DNA of 64,000 nt from Chitinophaga arvensicola (GCF_900110835.1 NZ_FOJG01000002.1:1330979-1394978); one strand, 5' to 3'; counted from the stretch's first letter, positions 10,801 to 18,580 are shown. The notes: generated by a model from the sequence alone, not told the origin. Numbers and translations are program-made.

Positions 10801-10907
10801 GTTCCTTTGATTTCCCTTGCATCCTGGGCAAGGAGCAGCTGCGGAGGGCAGAGGGAGATGGCCGTTAAGAGCAGCCATGCGAACAGGCAGAGGTGATTCC
10901 CTTTCAT
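7830..10907 (-). CDS. SusC/RagA-family TonB-dependent outer-membrane transporter
   Basis: A 1025-residue outer-membrane transporter with a signal peptide (MKGNHLCLF to LLLAQ), a carboxypeptidase-D-like regulatory domain near residues 30-115, a TonB-box-like stretch (TLNETVVIGYG), a plug domain with RIRGAGSISAGNDPL and VIDGIPGG, and a long beta-barrel ending in an aromatic residue (NFNF). I placed the start at the ATG at 10907, directly before the signal peptide. The frame stays open to 11069, but that extension has no signal-peptide character. It pairs with the SusD gene and is the first structural gene of the operon. Confidence 0.95.
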   Translation of the reverse strand: MKGNHLCLFAWLLLTAISLCPPQLLLAQDAREIKGTVLDAQSQVPLPGVTVLVKDSKNGAATDAKGHFTIRATETDILIFSFIGYDKTEQRVGNSNQLFVSLQPSKTTLNETVVIGYGVVKKTSVTASVSKVENTILDQVPAGRPEAALVGRLAGVNISQTRGTAGTAPLIRIRGAGSISAGNDPLIVIDGIPGGNLGSINMNDVQSIEVLKDASSAAIYGSRAAGGVILVTMKKGMAGKAKFNFNGYAGLSKAIVHNDWLTGQEYYDYAVKYQNREFAWAGGDVSIPVWGDPRRPAAYQVSDTIRKGNAVVWQDAVLQTAPIQSYNLSASGGTDKVSYYVSGTYKDEKGTLHNTWFKTYGVRANVDVKASKVVNVGFMLNPSYSKRRFASVDVANFSKYPSFVQIQRADGTYPKARDYWGAVVSGQLNPMATLNGTEYYGSTFGNISDMYLKLNLAKGLSFRSSVGTNIAFNQTDRFQASWANGGGQSSGGQDKSSTINIINENVLSYNTTFKGGHDLSAIAGMSFQRNDGEASSFSATPGSYNNDIIHTLNNALINPAATVVSKSSWGLVSYFSRVNYAYKDKYLLSASIRTDGSSRFGPDSKWGYFPSASVAWRAKQEDFMRDFKPVSDLKLRASYGVTGNFNIGDFAYLGKMKDAIYAPNNTIAKGQAQANYGNPELGWEKTNGIDLGIELGVLDNRLSFIFDYYNKKTNNLLYEVSVPITTGFSSGLSNIGQVSNKGIELEITSKNIIGKFNWSTSFNFSKNKNRVEDLGGVNERITTDQFGMSWILRVGEPMFSYYGYKTTGVLKDAADVANTPVLAGSKPGNPKYQDTDGNKVINANDKIILGNFQPKAIFGMVNNFSWNSFDLSVAIQASVGAKIYNFENEYYQGALVGAMRRSLVETQWWSPTDPGDGKMPASALSTLNYQAGSDVYIEDASFLSVRNVNLGYNLPEALIRKLRMNNCRVYFSASNLIMLTKKGFHGYNPEGYTNGEISGINSKPGYNTGSEPLNRTYALGFNFNF

Positions 10908-11426
10908 AATTCGTTGGTTAGATAAAATGTTTAGATAATGTAACGTCGAAACAGGTTGATTTTTTTGCCGCCGGCCTTTAGCCATCAGCGTTCGTTTTTC
11001 ATTTAATCTGCGTGTCATTGTCACTTCCTGCGAAGTGTAGTCGTTTTTCTCTTTTATGCCGGCAAGCACGGATGATTACAGGCGGTTCTTCTTACGTGAC
11101 GGATCTGCTCCTACAGCAGTCCGTTATATTGTTTACATTTTCGATTTCTAAACGGAGGGTAAATCAAAAGGCGGTTGTTCCTATAGAAAGAACGGGACAC
11201 AGGTTGGACGTTCAGCGACAATAGCTGTCAGTTGCCGGTTTTACCGGAAAAGTCAGAAATTATTCAGTCGGCATTCACAAGGCAAGTCCAATACCCACAA
11301 ACACGATCTAATAGGTGCGCGTTGATTATGTTTACAAATATAGATTTATTTTGTAAACAAAAAAATATTCTCAACAATTTCACCAATTAAATTATTCCGT
11401 GTAGCGGGGCATTGGGAAAATGGGGG
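10908..11426. other. Long untranslated region between the GntR gene and susC
   Basis: These 519 bases hold no convincing gene. The only perfect minus-strand TAnnTTTG box I found is at 11335-11342. If it is the promoter, the susC transcript has a leader of about 420 bases. Inside that leader lies another GTTTAC motif at 11131-11136. I saw no clear terminator or known riboswitch. Confidence 0.6.
11330..11358 (-). promoter_or_regulatory. Predicted susC operon promoter with FadR-type GntR operator
   Basis: An inverted repeat with arms GTTTACAAA (11330-11338) and TTTGTAAAC (11350-11358) encloses a perfect -7 box read on the minus strand (TATATTTG, 11335-11342). GTTTAC fits the known FadR-subfamily consensus (GT and AC half-sites two bases apart). 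The neighbouring FCD/GntR protein is the obvious candidate binder, and the overlap with the -7 box suggests repression. No good -33 box was seen. Confidence 0.6.
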
Positions 11427-12065
11427 TTATTCTACTTCCAGGGTGGTAATTTCGCCACGTACAAGATGCTTTACCAGCGCTTCTTCCGCGAGTTTTAAGT
11501 CTTTATTTTTCAGGGCGGCAACGATCTGGCGGTGTTCTGCATCGGTTTCTCCGTAGTCGTCCATCTGCTGCAGCATCTTACCCAGTTTCATATGGAACAG
11601 GGGGATATTGCTGGATTGATACAGCTCCATCAGCTTATCATTGCAGGCGCTGGCCACCAGGGTTTCATGGAACTTCATATCGGCTTCACAGGCGCCGCCC
11701 AGGTAGCCATTCTGCACCATATTGGTAAAGTCGTCACAGATCTTCTCCAGGGCCTGGATATGGCTGTCTTCACTGCGCTGCACCGCCAGGCGTAATGCGC
11801 CCAGTTCCAACAGTTCCCTTAACTGCCGGATCTGGCGGATATCATCTGCATTCATCGACTTCACAAAGTAGCCGCCTTTCTCTCCGAAAACAACCAGGTT
11901 CTCCCCCAGCAGGCGGGTCAGCGCCTCTCTTACCGCCATACGGCTCACTTCCATCTTCTTCGCCCATACGTCTTCTTTCAGCCGCATGCCAGGCACCAGT
12001 TGGTTGGAAAGGATCTTGCGGCGTAATTCTACATATACTTTATTAGCTAAAGAGTCTGTTTTCAT
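11427..12065 (-). CDS. GntR-family transcriptional regulator, FadR/FCD type
   Basis: A 212-residue regulator with an N-terminal winged helix-turn-helix (about 7-70, with VSRMAVREALTRL as recognition region) and a C-terminal FCD ligand domain (about 78-205). The four FCD metal-ligand positions can be seen: D129, H133, H178 and H200, suggesting a carboxylate effector such as a sugar acid. It lies directly upstream of the susC operon on the same strand. GTTTAC sites at both its own promoter and the susC promoter suggest that it controls itself and the operon, probably as a repressor released by a pathway intermediate (inference). Confidence 0.9.
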   Translation of the reverse strand: MKTDSLANKVYVELRRKILSNQLVPGMRLKEDVWAKKMEVSRMAVREALTRLLGENLVVFGEKGGYFVKSMNADDIRQIRQLRELLELGALRLAVQRSEDSHIQALEKICDDFTNMVQNGYLGGACEADMKFHETLVASACNDKLMELYQSSNIPLFHMKLGKMLQQMDDYGETDAEHRQIVAALKNKDLKLAEEALVKHLVRGEITTLEVE

Positions 12066-12075
12066 AGTAAATAAT

Positions 12076-12104
12076 GTAAACGAAATATTTTTTCAAAAGT
12101 AAAC
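12076..12104 (-). promoter_or_regulatory. Predicted promoter and autoregulatory sites of the GntR gene
   Basis: Two direct copies of GTTTAC, read on the minus strand, lie at 12076-12081 and 12099-12104. The upstream one runs into a perfect -7 box, TACTTTTG (12093-12100). The sites match those at the susC promoter, which suggests autoregulation by the FCD/GntR protein. Confidence 0.5.
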
Positions 12105-12300
12105 ATTTTTTAGCGATCCTATAAACACCCTTCTTAAATAGCAATAATTTTACAGGAGCCGGAAGGTTTTACCTGATCCGTTAATGTGGTTGACCTTTTT
12201 TCAATTTTACAGCATAATAAATATACCAGACCCACATCGCATTTCCAATTCAAAGGAATTATATTTGGTTTCATCACCCCTCACCAAAATCTGTATCGTC

Positions 12301-12822
12301 ATGAAAGTAATTTTCGTACTGCCGTTCCTGTTGTTGCCACTGCGTAGCTTCAGTCAATCCCCCACCCTGAAATCCGTGTTGCTGCAACAACTGAAAACAA
12401 CGCATAACAAAGCGGAATGGTTTGTGCCGGTTAATACTGCCGTAGAAGGACTGACGGCAGAACAGGCCAACTGGAAAGACAGCAGCGGTAACCACTCCAT
12501 TGCGCAACTGCTGAATCACCTCATTTTCTGGGACCTGGGACTGCTCGAAAAGTTCAACGGTAAAACACCCGCCCCGTTCAATGGCAACAATGATGAAACT
12601 TTTTCCGCTACTACTGCGGCCCAATGGGAGGCTTCCGTGAAACGCATCGACAGTGTACTCACTGCCTGGGAGAATGCCATAGCGCAGGCAGATGAAAAAA
12701 CACTATCTTCCAATTATGCCACCATTGCCGACCTGAATACGCATAATGCATATCATACCGGGCAAATTATCTTCATCCGGAAAATGCGGGGTAACTGGAA
12801 TCCGGAGAAAGGCGTGAAGTAA
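12301..12822 (+). CDS. Secreted DinB-like (DinB_2) four-helix protein
   Basis: The product (173 residues) carries an N-terminal signal peptide ending near SFSQ, followed by a DinB/YfiT-type four-helix bundle. The metal-site histidines appear in LLNHLIFWD and in NAYHTGQI, the usual arrangement for this superfamily. I chose the ATG at 12301, since the longer open frame from 12184 lacks features until the signal peptide. The superfamily includes thiol-dependent transferases and many proteins of unknown function. Export to the periplasm is less common. It is seven bases ahead of a membrane protein gene and may be co-transcribed with it. Confidence 0.75.
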   Translation: MKVIFVLPFLLLPLRSFSQSPTLKSVLLQQLKTTHNKAEWFVPVNTAVEGLTAEQANWKDSSGNHSIAQLLNHLIFWDLGLLEKFNGKTPAPFNGNNDETFSATTAAQWEASVKRIDSVLTAWENAIAQADEKTLSSNYATIADLNTHNAYHTGQIIFIRKMRGNWNPEKGVK

Positions 12823-12829
12823 AATAATT

Positions 12830-13291
12830 ATGAAAATAAATCCGAAACGTAAAGGCCTCATCATCGGGGCCCTTTTTACTGCTGTTTCTCTGATGCTGGT
12901 AGCTACGATTATTGTGCCTGCCATTGCGGTACTACCTGTTTTCCCGATGGAAAAACTGGCAGGTAATATCGTAAAAGGCTTAACAGACAACCATCTGCAA
13001 CTGCTGACAATCGGCTTGCTGGGTAGCATACTGCTCCTCATACTGATACCTGGCATGCTCCTGATCCGGTCATCCACCCTTCCCGGCGAACCTGTCAGCA
13101 GCGGGAAAATCATGCTGCTGATGTTGCTGCTGTATTTTATCATTCACCCATTTGTTTTTTATATTTTTTCTTATCACAAAGCATGGAACCGCGCTGACGG
13201 GCAATACCTGATGGCAGCCTTAGTTACTGTACCTTTCAGCAGTTTTGCCTTTGTCATCGTCGGTGGATTAATAGACCTGGTTAAAAAATAA
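12830..13291 (+). CDS. Small integral membrane protein, unknown function
   Basis: This 153-residue protein has four predicted membrane segments (about 12-36, 62-84, 90-113 and 126-149) and no recognised motif. It begins seven bases after the DinB-like gene, and another secreted-protein gene follows 29 bases on, so the three may form a transcript. I cannot assign a function. Confidence 0.7.
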   Translation: MKINPKRKGLIIGALFTAVSLMLVATIIVPAIAVLPVFPMEKLAGNIVKGLTDNHLQLLTIGLLGSILLLILIPGMLLIRSSTLPGEPVSSGKIMLLMLLLYFIIHPFVFYIFSYHKAWNRADGQYLMAALVTVPFSSFAFVIVGGLIDLVKK

Positions 13292-13320
13292 ACGATTTTC
13301 CCGTTTTAAATCCCACTACC

Positions 13321-14037
13321 GTGAAACGTATTGTAACACTGTGCCTCCTGTTCCTGTACTTCGCTCCTCCTGCCTTTGCACAGGACAGCCTTCCTAAAAA
13401 GCATTACATGCGGCCCATTATCTGGACCGCCCCTGTAGCCAGAAACACCACCATCAACGGTAATGCATTGAGCCTGATTACACTGCCCTGGAAAAAAGCC
13501 GACACCCTGCAGGTAAATGGACTGAACCTGGAGTTCAATCCCCTTACCACATTCGCGAGCATTTACGCAGTAATGGGCGTGGTACTTTCTCCCTTCGGCA
13601 ACAAAAAAAAGGTGGAACCATTCGGTGAAATGGGAAGTCCGCATGTTTTTCCCAACGACAGCAGCGGTCACGGCGCCATCGTCAGGGGCATTTCCCTGAG
13701 CGGAGGCGGCCTGATGGCTAACCTGGATGGCATTGGCGTCAACGGCCTGGTGTCTATGGCCCCTCATGTACGCGGACTGGAAATATCCGGTATCATGAAC
13801 CTCCATTATGATTTCCGGGGCGTGATCATCGCCGGGTTACGTAATAAAACCACTACCGGCAAAGGTTTACAGATAGGGTTGATCAATGTCAGCAAAGGCG
13901 GCCAGCTGGTGCAACTGGGACTATTTAACCGCATCGGTAAACGGATTACCCCCATCGTCAATTTTTCCTTTAAAAAACAAAACCCGCCACCACCGGTTGC
14001 CCTTACCACTTTCCCGTTGCTACAAAAAACCTTGTAA
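13321..14037 (+). CDS. Secreted protein resembling the LA_2272 surface-repeat family
   Basis: The 238-residue product has a signal peptide (cleavage near FAQ). Its C-terminal half has short glycine-rich repeats of the type GLQIGLIN...GLFN, as in proteins annotated as the LA_2272 surface-repeat family. Such repeats probably form small outer-membrane beta structures, but no function is established. The start is GTG at 13321, which directly precedes the signal peptide, and no in-frame ATG fits better. Confidence 0.65.
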   Translation: MKRIVTLCLLFLYFAPPAFAQDSLPKKHYMRPIIWTAPVARNTTINGNALSLITLPWKKADTLQVNGLNLEFNPLTTFASIYAVMGVVLSPFGNKKKVEPFGEMGSPHVFPNDSSGHGAIVRGISLSGGGLMANLDGIGVNGLVSMAPHVRGLEISGIMNLHYDFRGVIIAGLRNKTTTGKGLQIGLINVSKGGQLVQLGLFNRIGKRITPIVNFSFKKQNPPPPVALTTFPLLQKTL

Positions 14038-14167
14038 AAACTCCCGGATTCGTTTATATTTAGTCCTTATTTCAAGTCAGAAACGCTGATGAATAACGTT
14101 TTTGCGGAGGCTTAAGATTCAAAATAATGCAGACCAATTCCCGTTTAATTACACAAAATTCCTATCA

Positions 14168-14719
14168 ATGGCAGTGAACAGACGATCAGCTATAAAGCAG
14201 TTGCTGTATGTATCGGCAGGCATGGCGTTATTACCTGCCTGTCTTCAGAACACCCGCAGAACTTCCCTGGAGATTAAAAATATCAAGGTAGATGGAGAGC
14301 AGGGAAAAATGCTGGCAGAACTCGTGGAAACGATTATCCCGGCTACCAGCACCCCAGGCGCCAAAGAGCTTTCTGCCCATTTGTTCACCCTGCTGATGCT
14401 GGACGACTGCTACAATAAAGAAGACCAGCAAAAATGGCTGAAAGGCATGGAAGATTTTGAAGCCGCCAGTAAAAAAATGAATGGAAAAAGTTTCCTGGAA
14501 AGCAATGCTACGCAACGCGCCGCATTACTCACCTCCATGGAAGCTGCCAAAGATGACAAAGACGATGTGGCGTTTTTCTACCGGACTACCAAACGACTCA
14601 CCATCCAGGCCTATACCAGTTCCAAATATTTCCTGACAAACGTAAATGTCTACGAACTGGTACCTGCACGCTACCACGGATGTGTACCGCTGAAACCTTT
14701 TACCCATAAGCTTTCCTAA
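14168..14719 (+). CDS. Gluconate 2-dehydrogenase subunit 3-like lipoprotein
   Basis: A 183-residue protein of the gluconate 2-dehydrogenase subunit 3 family, the small partner of periplasmic GMC or FAD sugar dehydrogenases. The N terminus has a twin-arginine-like NRRSAIKQLL, a hydrophobic stretch, and a lipobox ending at C25, so it may be TAT-exported and lipid-anchored. I chose the ATG at 14168 over an upstream TTG at 14102. The GMC oxidoreductase gene starts 11 bases downstream, the usual pairing. The small subunit probably helps export or stabilise the large one. Confidence 0.85.
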   Translation: MAVNRRSAIKQLLYVSAGMALLPACLQNTRRTSLEIKNIKVDGEQGKMLAELVETIIPATSTPGAKELSAHLFTLLMLDDCYNKEDQQKWLKGMEDFEAASKKMNGKSFLESNATQRAALLTSMEAAKDDKDDVAFFYRTTKRLTIQAYTSSKYFLTNVNVYELVPARYHGCVPLKPFTHKLS

Positions 14720-14730
14720 CGATCAACGAT

Positions 14731-16440
14731 ATGAGTACCAATAATACCAGTCTGCAAAACCGTACGTTCGATGCCATTGTTATTGGCTCCGGCATCAGCG
14801 GCGGATGGGCAGCAAAAGAATTCACAGAAAAAGGGCTGAAAACACTGGTGCTGGAAAGAGGCCGTGATGTAAAGCATTTAAAAGACTATCCCACTACCAG
14901 CCAGTTCCCCTGGGAATTCCCCCACCGTGGCCAGGTACCGGAAGCCATCAAATCTGCGAACCCGGTGATCAGCCGCTGCTACGCCTATAAAGAAGATGCC
15001 ATGCACTTCTTTGTGAAAGACACCGATCATCCATACGGACAACCGAAACCGTTCGACTGGATCCGGGGTTACCAGGTAGGCGGTAAATCGCTGATGTGGG
15101 CGCGTCAGACACAGCGCTGGAGCGACTTCGACTTTGAAGGCCCGGCCCGCGACGGCTTTGCCACCGATTGGCCCATCCGTTACAAAGACATTGCACCCTG
15201 GTACAGCTATGTCGAAAAATTTGTGGGCATCTCCGGTAATAAGGACGGCCTGGCACATCTCCCGGATGGCGAATTCCTGCCACCCATGGAACTCTCCTGC
15301 GTAGAGAATTATTTCAAGGATTTTGTAAAAGACAATTATAAAGACAGACAGGTCATCTACGCCCGTTGCGCCCATTTAACGCAACCGCAGCAAGTGCACC
15401 TGGACCAGGGCAGAGGCCAGTGCCAGAAAAGGGATCTTTGTCAGCGTGGATGTCCGTTTGGCGGCTATTTCAGCAGCAACTCCTCTACCCTCCCCTGGGC
15501 AGAAAAAACCGGTAACCTCACCCTGCGCCCCTTCTCCGTTGTACATTCCATCATCTTTGATGAAAAATTAGGAAAGGCCAGCGGCGTGCGCGTTATCGAT
15601 ACCAACACCAAAGAAATGATGGAGTATTATGCCAAAGTGATTTTTGTGAACGCCGCTGCGGTAAACACCAATGCGCTGTTGCTCAATTCCACTTCCCATC
15701 GCTTCCCTAACGGCTTTGGCAACGATAGCGGCGTGCTCGGTAAATACTTCGCATTCCACAATTATCGCGGACATATCGGCGGACAATACGAAGGATTCAA
15801 AGACTCCACCACAGATGGCCGTCGCCCTACCAGCGCCTATCTGCCACGTTTCCGGAACGTACAGAAGCAGGAAACAGACTTCCTGCGCGGTTATGCCGCC
15901 GGTTTCTCTTCCGGTAGAGGATCACATACCAACACCGATGGATTTGGCACCACGCTGAAAGATCAGCTGTTCAACAGCGAAACCGGAGGCTGGTATGTTG
16001 GCTCACACATGATGGGAGAAACCATTCCCAAAGAAAAGAGCACCGTTACACTCGACGCACAGAAGAAAGACGAATGGGGCATTCCCATCATCAATATCGA
16101 CGTAGACTACGACGATAACGATGAAAAAATGCTGAAAGATTTCTTCGAGCAGATGACTGAAATGTATACCAAAGCCGGTTTCACCAATATCTCCACAGGC
16201 GACTCCAAACAGGCGCCAGGACTGGATATTCACGAAATGGGCGGGGTGCGTATGGGCAATGATCCCAAAACATCCATGCTCAATAAATGGAACCAGATGC
16301 ATGCCTGCAACAATGTATTCGTAACAGATGGTGCATGTATGACTTCCACCTCTACGCAGAATCCATCGCTCACTTATATGGCGCTCACCGCCAGGGCTGT
16401 AGATTACGCCGTGCAACAACTCAAGAAAGGAGAAATTTAA
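14731..16440 (+). CDS. GMC-family FAD-dependent sugar/alcohol dehydrogenase, large subunit
   Basis: The product is a 569-residue GMC oxidoreductase. The FAD-binding GSGISGG lies near residues 18-24. The C-terminal GMC domain has HEMGGVRMG, the region of the catalytic histidine, and QNPSLTYMALTARA, with a conserved asparagine. A cysteine-rich segment (CQKRDLCQRGCPFGG), as in gluconate dehydrogenase-type members, lies near 230-245. It has no signal of its own and is probably co-exported with the subunit 3 lipoprotein. Relatives oxidise gluconate or the C3 hydroxyl of glucosides. The substrate here is unknown. A strong terminator follows. Confidence 0.88.
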   Translation: MSTNNTSLQNRTFDAIVIGSGISGGWAAKEFTEKGLKTLVLERGRDVKHLKDYPTTSQFPWEFPHRGQVPEAIKSANPVISRCYAYKEDAMHFFVKDTDHPYGQPKPFDWIRGYQVGGKSLMWARQTQRWSDFDFEGPARDGFATDWPIRYKDIAPWYSYVEKFVGISGNKDGLAHLPDGEFLPPMELSCVENYFKDFVKDNYKDRQVIYARCAHLTQPQQVHLDQGRGQCQKRDLCQRGCPFGGYFSSNSSTLPWAEKTGNLTLRPFSVVHSIIFDEKLGKASGVRVIDTNTKEMMEYYAKVIFVNAAAVNTNALLLNSTSHRFPNGFGNDSGVLGKYFAFHNYRGHIGGQYEGFKDSTTDGRRPTSAYLPRFRNVQKQETDFLRGYAAGFSSGRGSHTNTDGFGTTLKDQLFNSETGGWYVGSHMMGETIPKEKSTVTLDAQKKDEWGIPIINIDVDYDDNDEKMLKDFFEQMTEMYTKAGFTNISTGDSKQAPGLDIHEMGGVRMGNDPKTSMLNKWNQMHACNNVFVTDGACMTSTSTQNPSLTYMALTARAVDYAVQQLKKGEI

Positions 16441-16457
16441 ATTCAGTTATATTTTTA

Positions 16458-16504
16458 GAAGCCCTTCTGCAGATAAGTGTATCTGCAGAAGGGCTTCTTC
16501 TTTG
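16458..16504 (+). terminator. Rho-independent terminator after the GMC operon
   Basis: Perfect 18-bp stem (16458-16475 with 16480-16497), a four-base loop and a T-rich tail. It separates the GMC pair from the next gene. Confidence 0.9.
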
Positions 16505-16576
16505 GCACCTGCCATGAAGATGCTATTTCCATCGCATCAATAATTTTCTATTTTTACCTTTTTAAAACCTATACAT

Positions 16577-17758
16577 ATGAAATTCATCCATGTAGCACGC
16601 CTGGTAATAGGCTGTTTCTTAACCTTTATGACGGTAGCCGGTCATGCGCAGGTAAAAGGCGCTTTTTCTGTTGGTGGTGATATCACCAAATATTACCCCG
16701 TTGTTTTTACAGATTCTGCCTGGGACCACAATGACGTTTCGGAACTACAGATTGGCAGGTCTTATGTTCATCAGAACGGTCTTTGGTGGGGTTCGATTAT
16801 TGCTACCTTCAGGTATCACACTACAAATTGGGGCGGTGGCTCCCATTTTATTGATGCAGATATCCGCCAGTACATCAATACAGTTGCTCCCTATGATTAT
16901 AATAAATTCGTAGCTGGCTGGAAAGATGCCACAGGTGTGAATAATGCAAAGATTATTATCATCTGGCTAAGGGGAAACACCAGTTATAGCTTTAGTTCCA
17001 GGTACAATGATAAAGTTTCTGTTTATGATGGCTCCGCAAACGGCCCCCTTCCTTACACAGAACCATTAAGCAGTACGACCCATACTTTCAAAACGACCGC
17101 CGACTGGTACGTTAATACAAATGGTTCCACCTATTCCGGCAGCACCTATTCACTGGGTCCGATTAATTACTTTTACGGCAATGTAGGCATTGGCGTTCCA
17201 TCGCCAACGGCTAAACTGGAAATTGCCGGATCCGCTCCATGGACAGCTGCCGGCTGGGGCAAAGCTATTAAACTTGGTCGGGCGCAATCATTTGAACTGG
17301 AAGCAGGCATGAAGAAATTTGGCATTGGTGCATCTTTCGACAGCTTGCTCACTTTCTTCTCCTCCGATTCTGACACCTCGTTAGCACCGCTCAGATATCA
17401 TATGATCATCAACAACAATGGAAGCATAGGGATAGGAACCAATCCCAACAACAACTATCGATTAGTTGTAGAAGGCGCCCTGGGCGCGCGTCGATTAAAA
17501 ATTACCCAGCAGGGCAACTGGGCTGATTTTGTATTTCATCCCGACTATCAACTGCCACAACTATCCGCTGTAGAACAATTCATTCAAAAAAATGGCCACC
17601 TGCCGGAAATCCCTACTGCTGCGGAGGTGAAAGAGAATGGTGTGGATGTGGGAGAAATGAATAAACTGCTGTTGCAAAAAGTCGAGGAGTTGACCCTCTA
17701 CCTGATCCAGCAACAAAAAGAGATCAATGAATTAAAAAGTCTCATTAAAAAACAATAA
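16577..17758 (+). CDS. Secreted protein with tail-fibre-like C terminus
   Basis: A 393-residue secreted protein (signal peptide cleaving near GHAQ). The N-terminal half is tryptophan- and tyrosine-rich and unrecognised. From about residue 200 the pattern is that of Bacteroidota fibre-type proteins: repeated IGIG segments, then WADFVFHPDYQLP, the NGHLPEIP motif and a final coiled coil (about 355-393). That C-terminal module probably forms a trimeric stalk. A surface or adhesive role is inference. It is flanked by terminators on both sides and is therefore probably transcribed alone. Confidence 0.75.
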   Translation: MKFIHVARLVIGCFLTFMTVAGHAQVKGAFSVGGDITKYYPVVFTDSAWDHNDVSELQIGRSYVHQNGLWWGSIIATFRYHTTNWGGGSHFIDADIRQYINTVAPYDYNKFVAGWKDATGVNNAKIIIIWLRGNTSYSFSSRYNDKVSVYDGSANGPLPYTEPLSSTTHTFKTTADWYVNTNGSTYSGSTYSLGPINYFYGNVGIGVPSPTAKLEIAGSAPWTAAGWGKAIKLGRAQSFELEAGMKKFGIGASFDSLLTFFSSDSDTSLAPLRYHMIINNNGSIGIGTNPNNNYRLVVEGALGARRLKITQQGNWADFVFHPDYQLPQLSAVEQFIQKNGHLPEIPTAAEVKENGVDVGEMNKLLLQKVEELTLYLIQQQKEINELKSLIKKQ

Positions 17759-17775
17759 TGCCCGTTACCGGCATA

Positions 17776-17812
17776 AAAGCGGTGGCGCCATCCGGTGTCA
17801 CCGCTTTTTTAT
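17776..17812 (+). terminator. Rho-independent terminator after the fibre-like gene
   Basis: Stem AAAGCGGTG (17776-17784) pairs with CACCGCTTT (17799-17807), followed by T residues. It also lies in the upstream region of the DUF2625 gene. Confidence 0.75.
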
Positions 17813-17826
17813 TTAATATTGCAGCT

Positions 17827-18504
17827 ATGAAACCTGTCAATGAACTGATCAATACGAAAGAACCAGGCTGGGACCTGGTAAAGGACTGGATTAAAAATGG
17901 TAAAAACCATATTGAAATTCTTCCGAAAGATAGTGCCCGTGCAGAGCAGACTTTATATGAAACACAGGTAAGCACCCGTTCTCCTATGGGCGCCATTATC
18001 TATGAAACCGGTGGTTTGCTCGTAGATCATGGATGGATAAGGGTATTGGGCTCCGGCTCCGAAAAACTGGACCGCACCCTTCCGCGATGGAACGAAGGAA
18101 AATCGTTTGACAACATCGGTGATCCTCCGGCGTTCCTGCTCATCGCCGACGATGTGATCGGTGGTTTCTTTGCCATCAATGCCGGTGGACTTGCACCACA
18201 GGAAGGCATTGGCAGCGTATTTTACTTTGCACCCGATACCCTGGAATGGGAAAACATGGAGATCAACTACAGTGATTTTATCTCCTTCTGCTGCTCCGGC
18301 GATATAGATGGCTTCTACGGCGCTTTCCGCTGGGAAGGATGGCAGGCCGAAGTAGAAAAACTGAATGGCACACAGGCCTTCAGCTTTGCGCCTTTCCTGT
18401 TTACCAAAGAAGGGAAAGATCTGTACAACGTGAGTAAAAAGGCCGTACCAGTGCAGGAATTATGGTCGTTACAAATGGACCTGCAAAAACAATTCGGCCA
18501 CTGA
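17827..18504 (+). CDS. DUF2625 family protein
   Basis: This 225-residue protein of the DUF2625 type has no signal peptide or membrane segment. Conserved-looking segments are GWIRVLGSG, PPAFLLIADDVIGGFFAINAGG and GSVFYFAPDTLEWE. The family has no established function, though its layout resembles SMI1/KNR4-like cytoplasmic proteins. I chose the ATG at 17827, as the open frame upstream runs through the preceding terminator hairpin. Confidence 0.75.
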   Translation: MKPVNELINTKEPGWDLVKDWIKNGKNHIEILPKDSARAEQTLYETQVSTRSPMGAIIYETGGLLVDHGWIRVLGSGSEKLDRTLPRWNEGKSFDNIGDPPAFLLIADDVIGGFFAINAGGLAPQEGIGSVFYFAPDTLEWENMEINYSDFISFCCSGDIDGFYGAFRWEGWQAEVEKLNGTQAFSFAPFLFTKEGKDLYNVSKKAVPVQELWSLQMDLQKQFGH

Positions 18505-18560
18505 TATCACAAAATGTTAAAATTTATCCGGCGCTCTTTCTGCAACATTAATTACCCTAC

Positions 18561-18580
18561 ATTAGCTGCCTGTAGCTAAT
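18561..18580. promoter_or_regulatory. Inverted repeat upstream of fabI
   Basis: Perfect 7-bp arms ATTAGCT and AGCTAAT, six bases apart, lie 25 bases before the fabI start. The size and place fit an operator for a fatty-acid regulator or the top of an mRNA hairpin. No binding protein is identified. Confidence 0.35.

Noticed and set aside
10908..11069. Open N-terminal extension of the SusC frame to 11069
   Set aside because: The extension is basic and lacks any signal-peptide character. A clear signal peptide begins at the ATG at 10907, so the longer form is chance openness.
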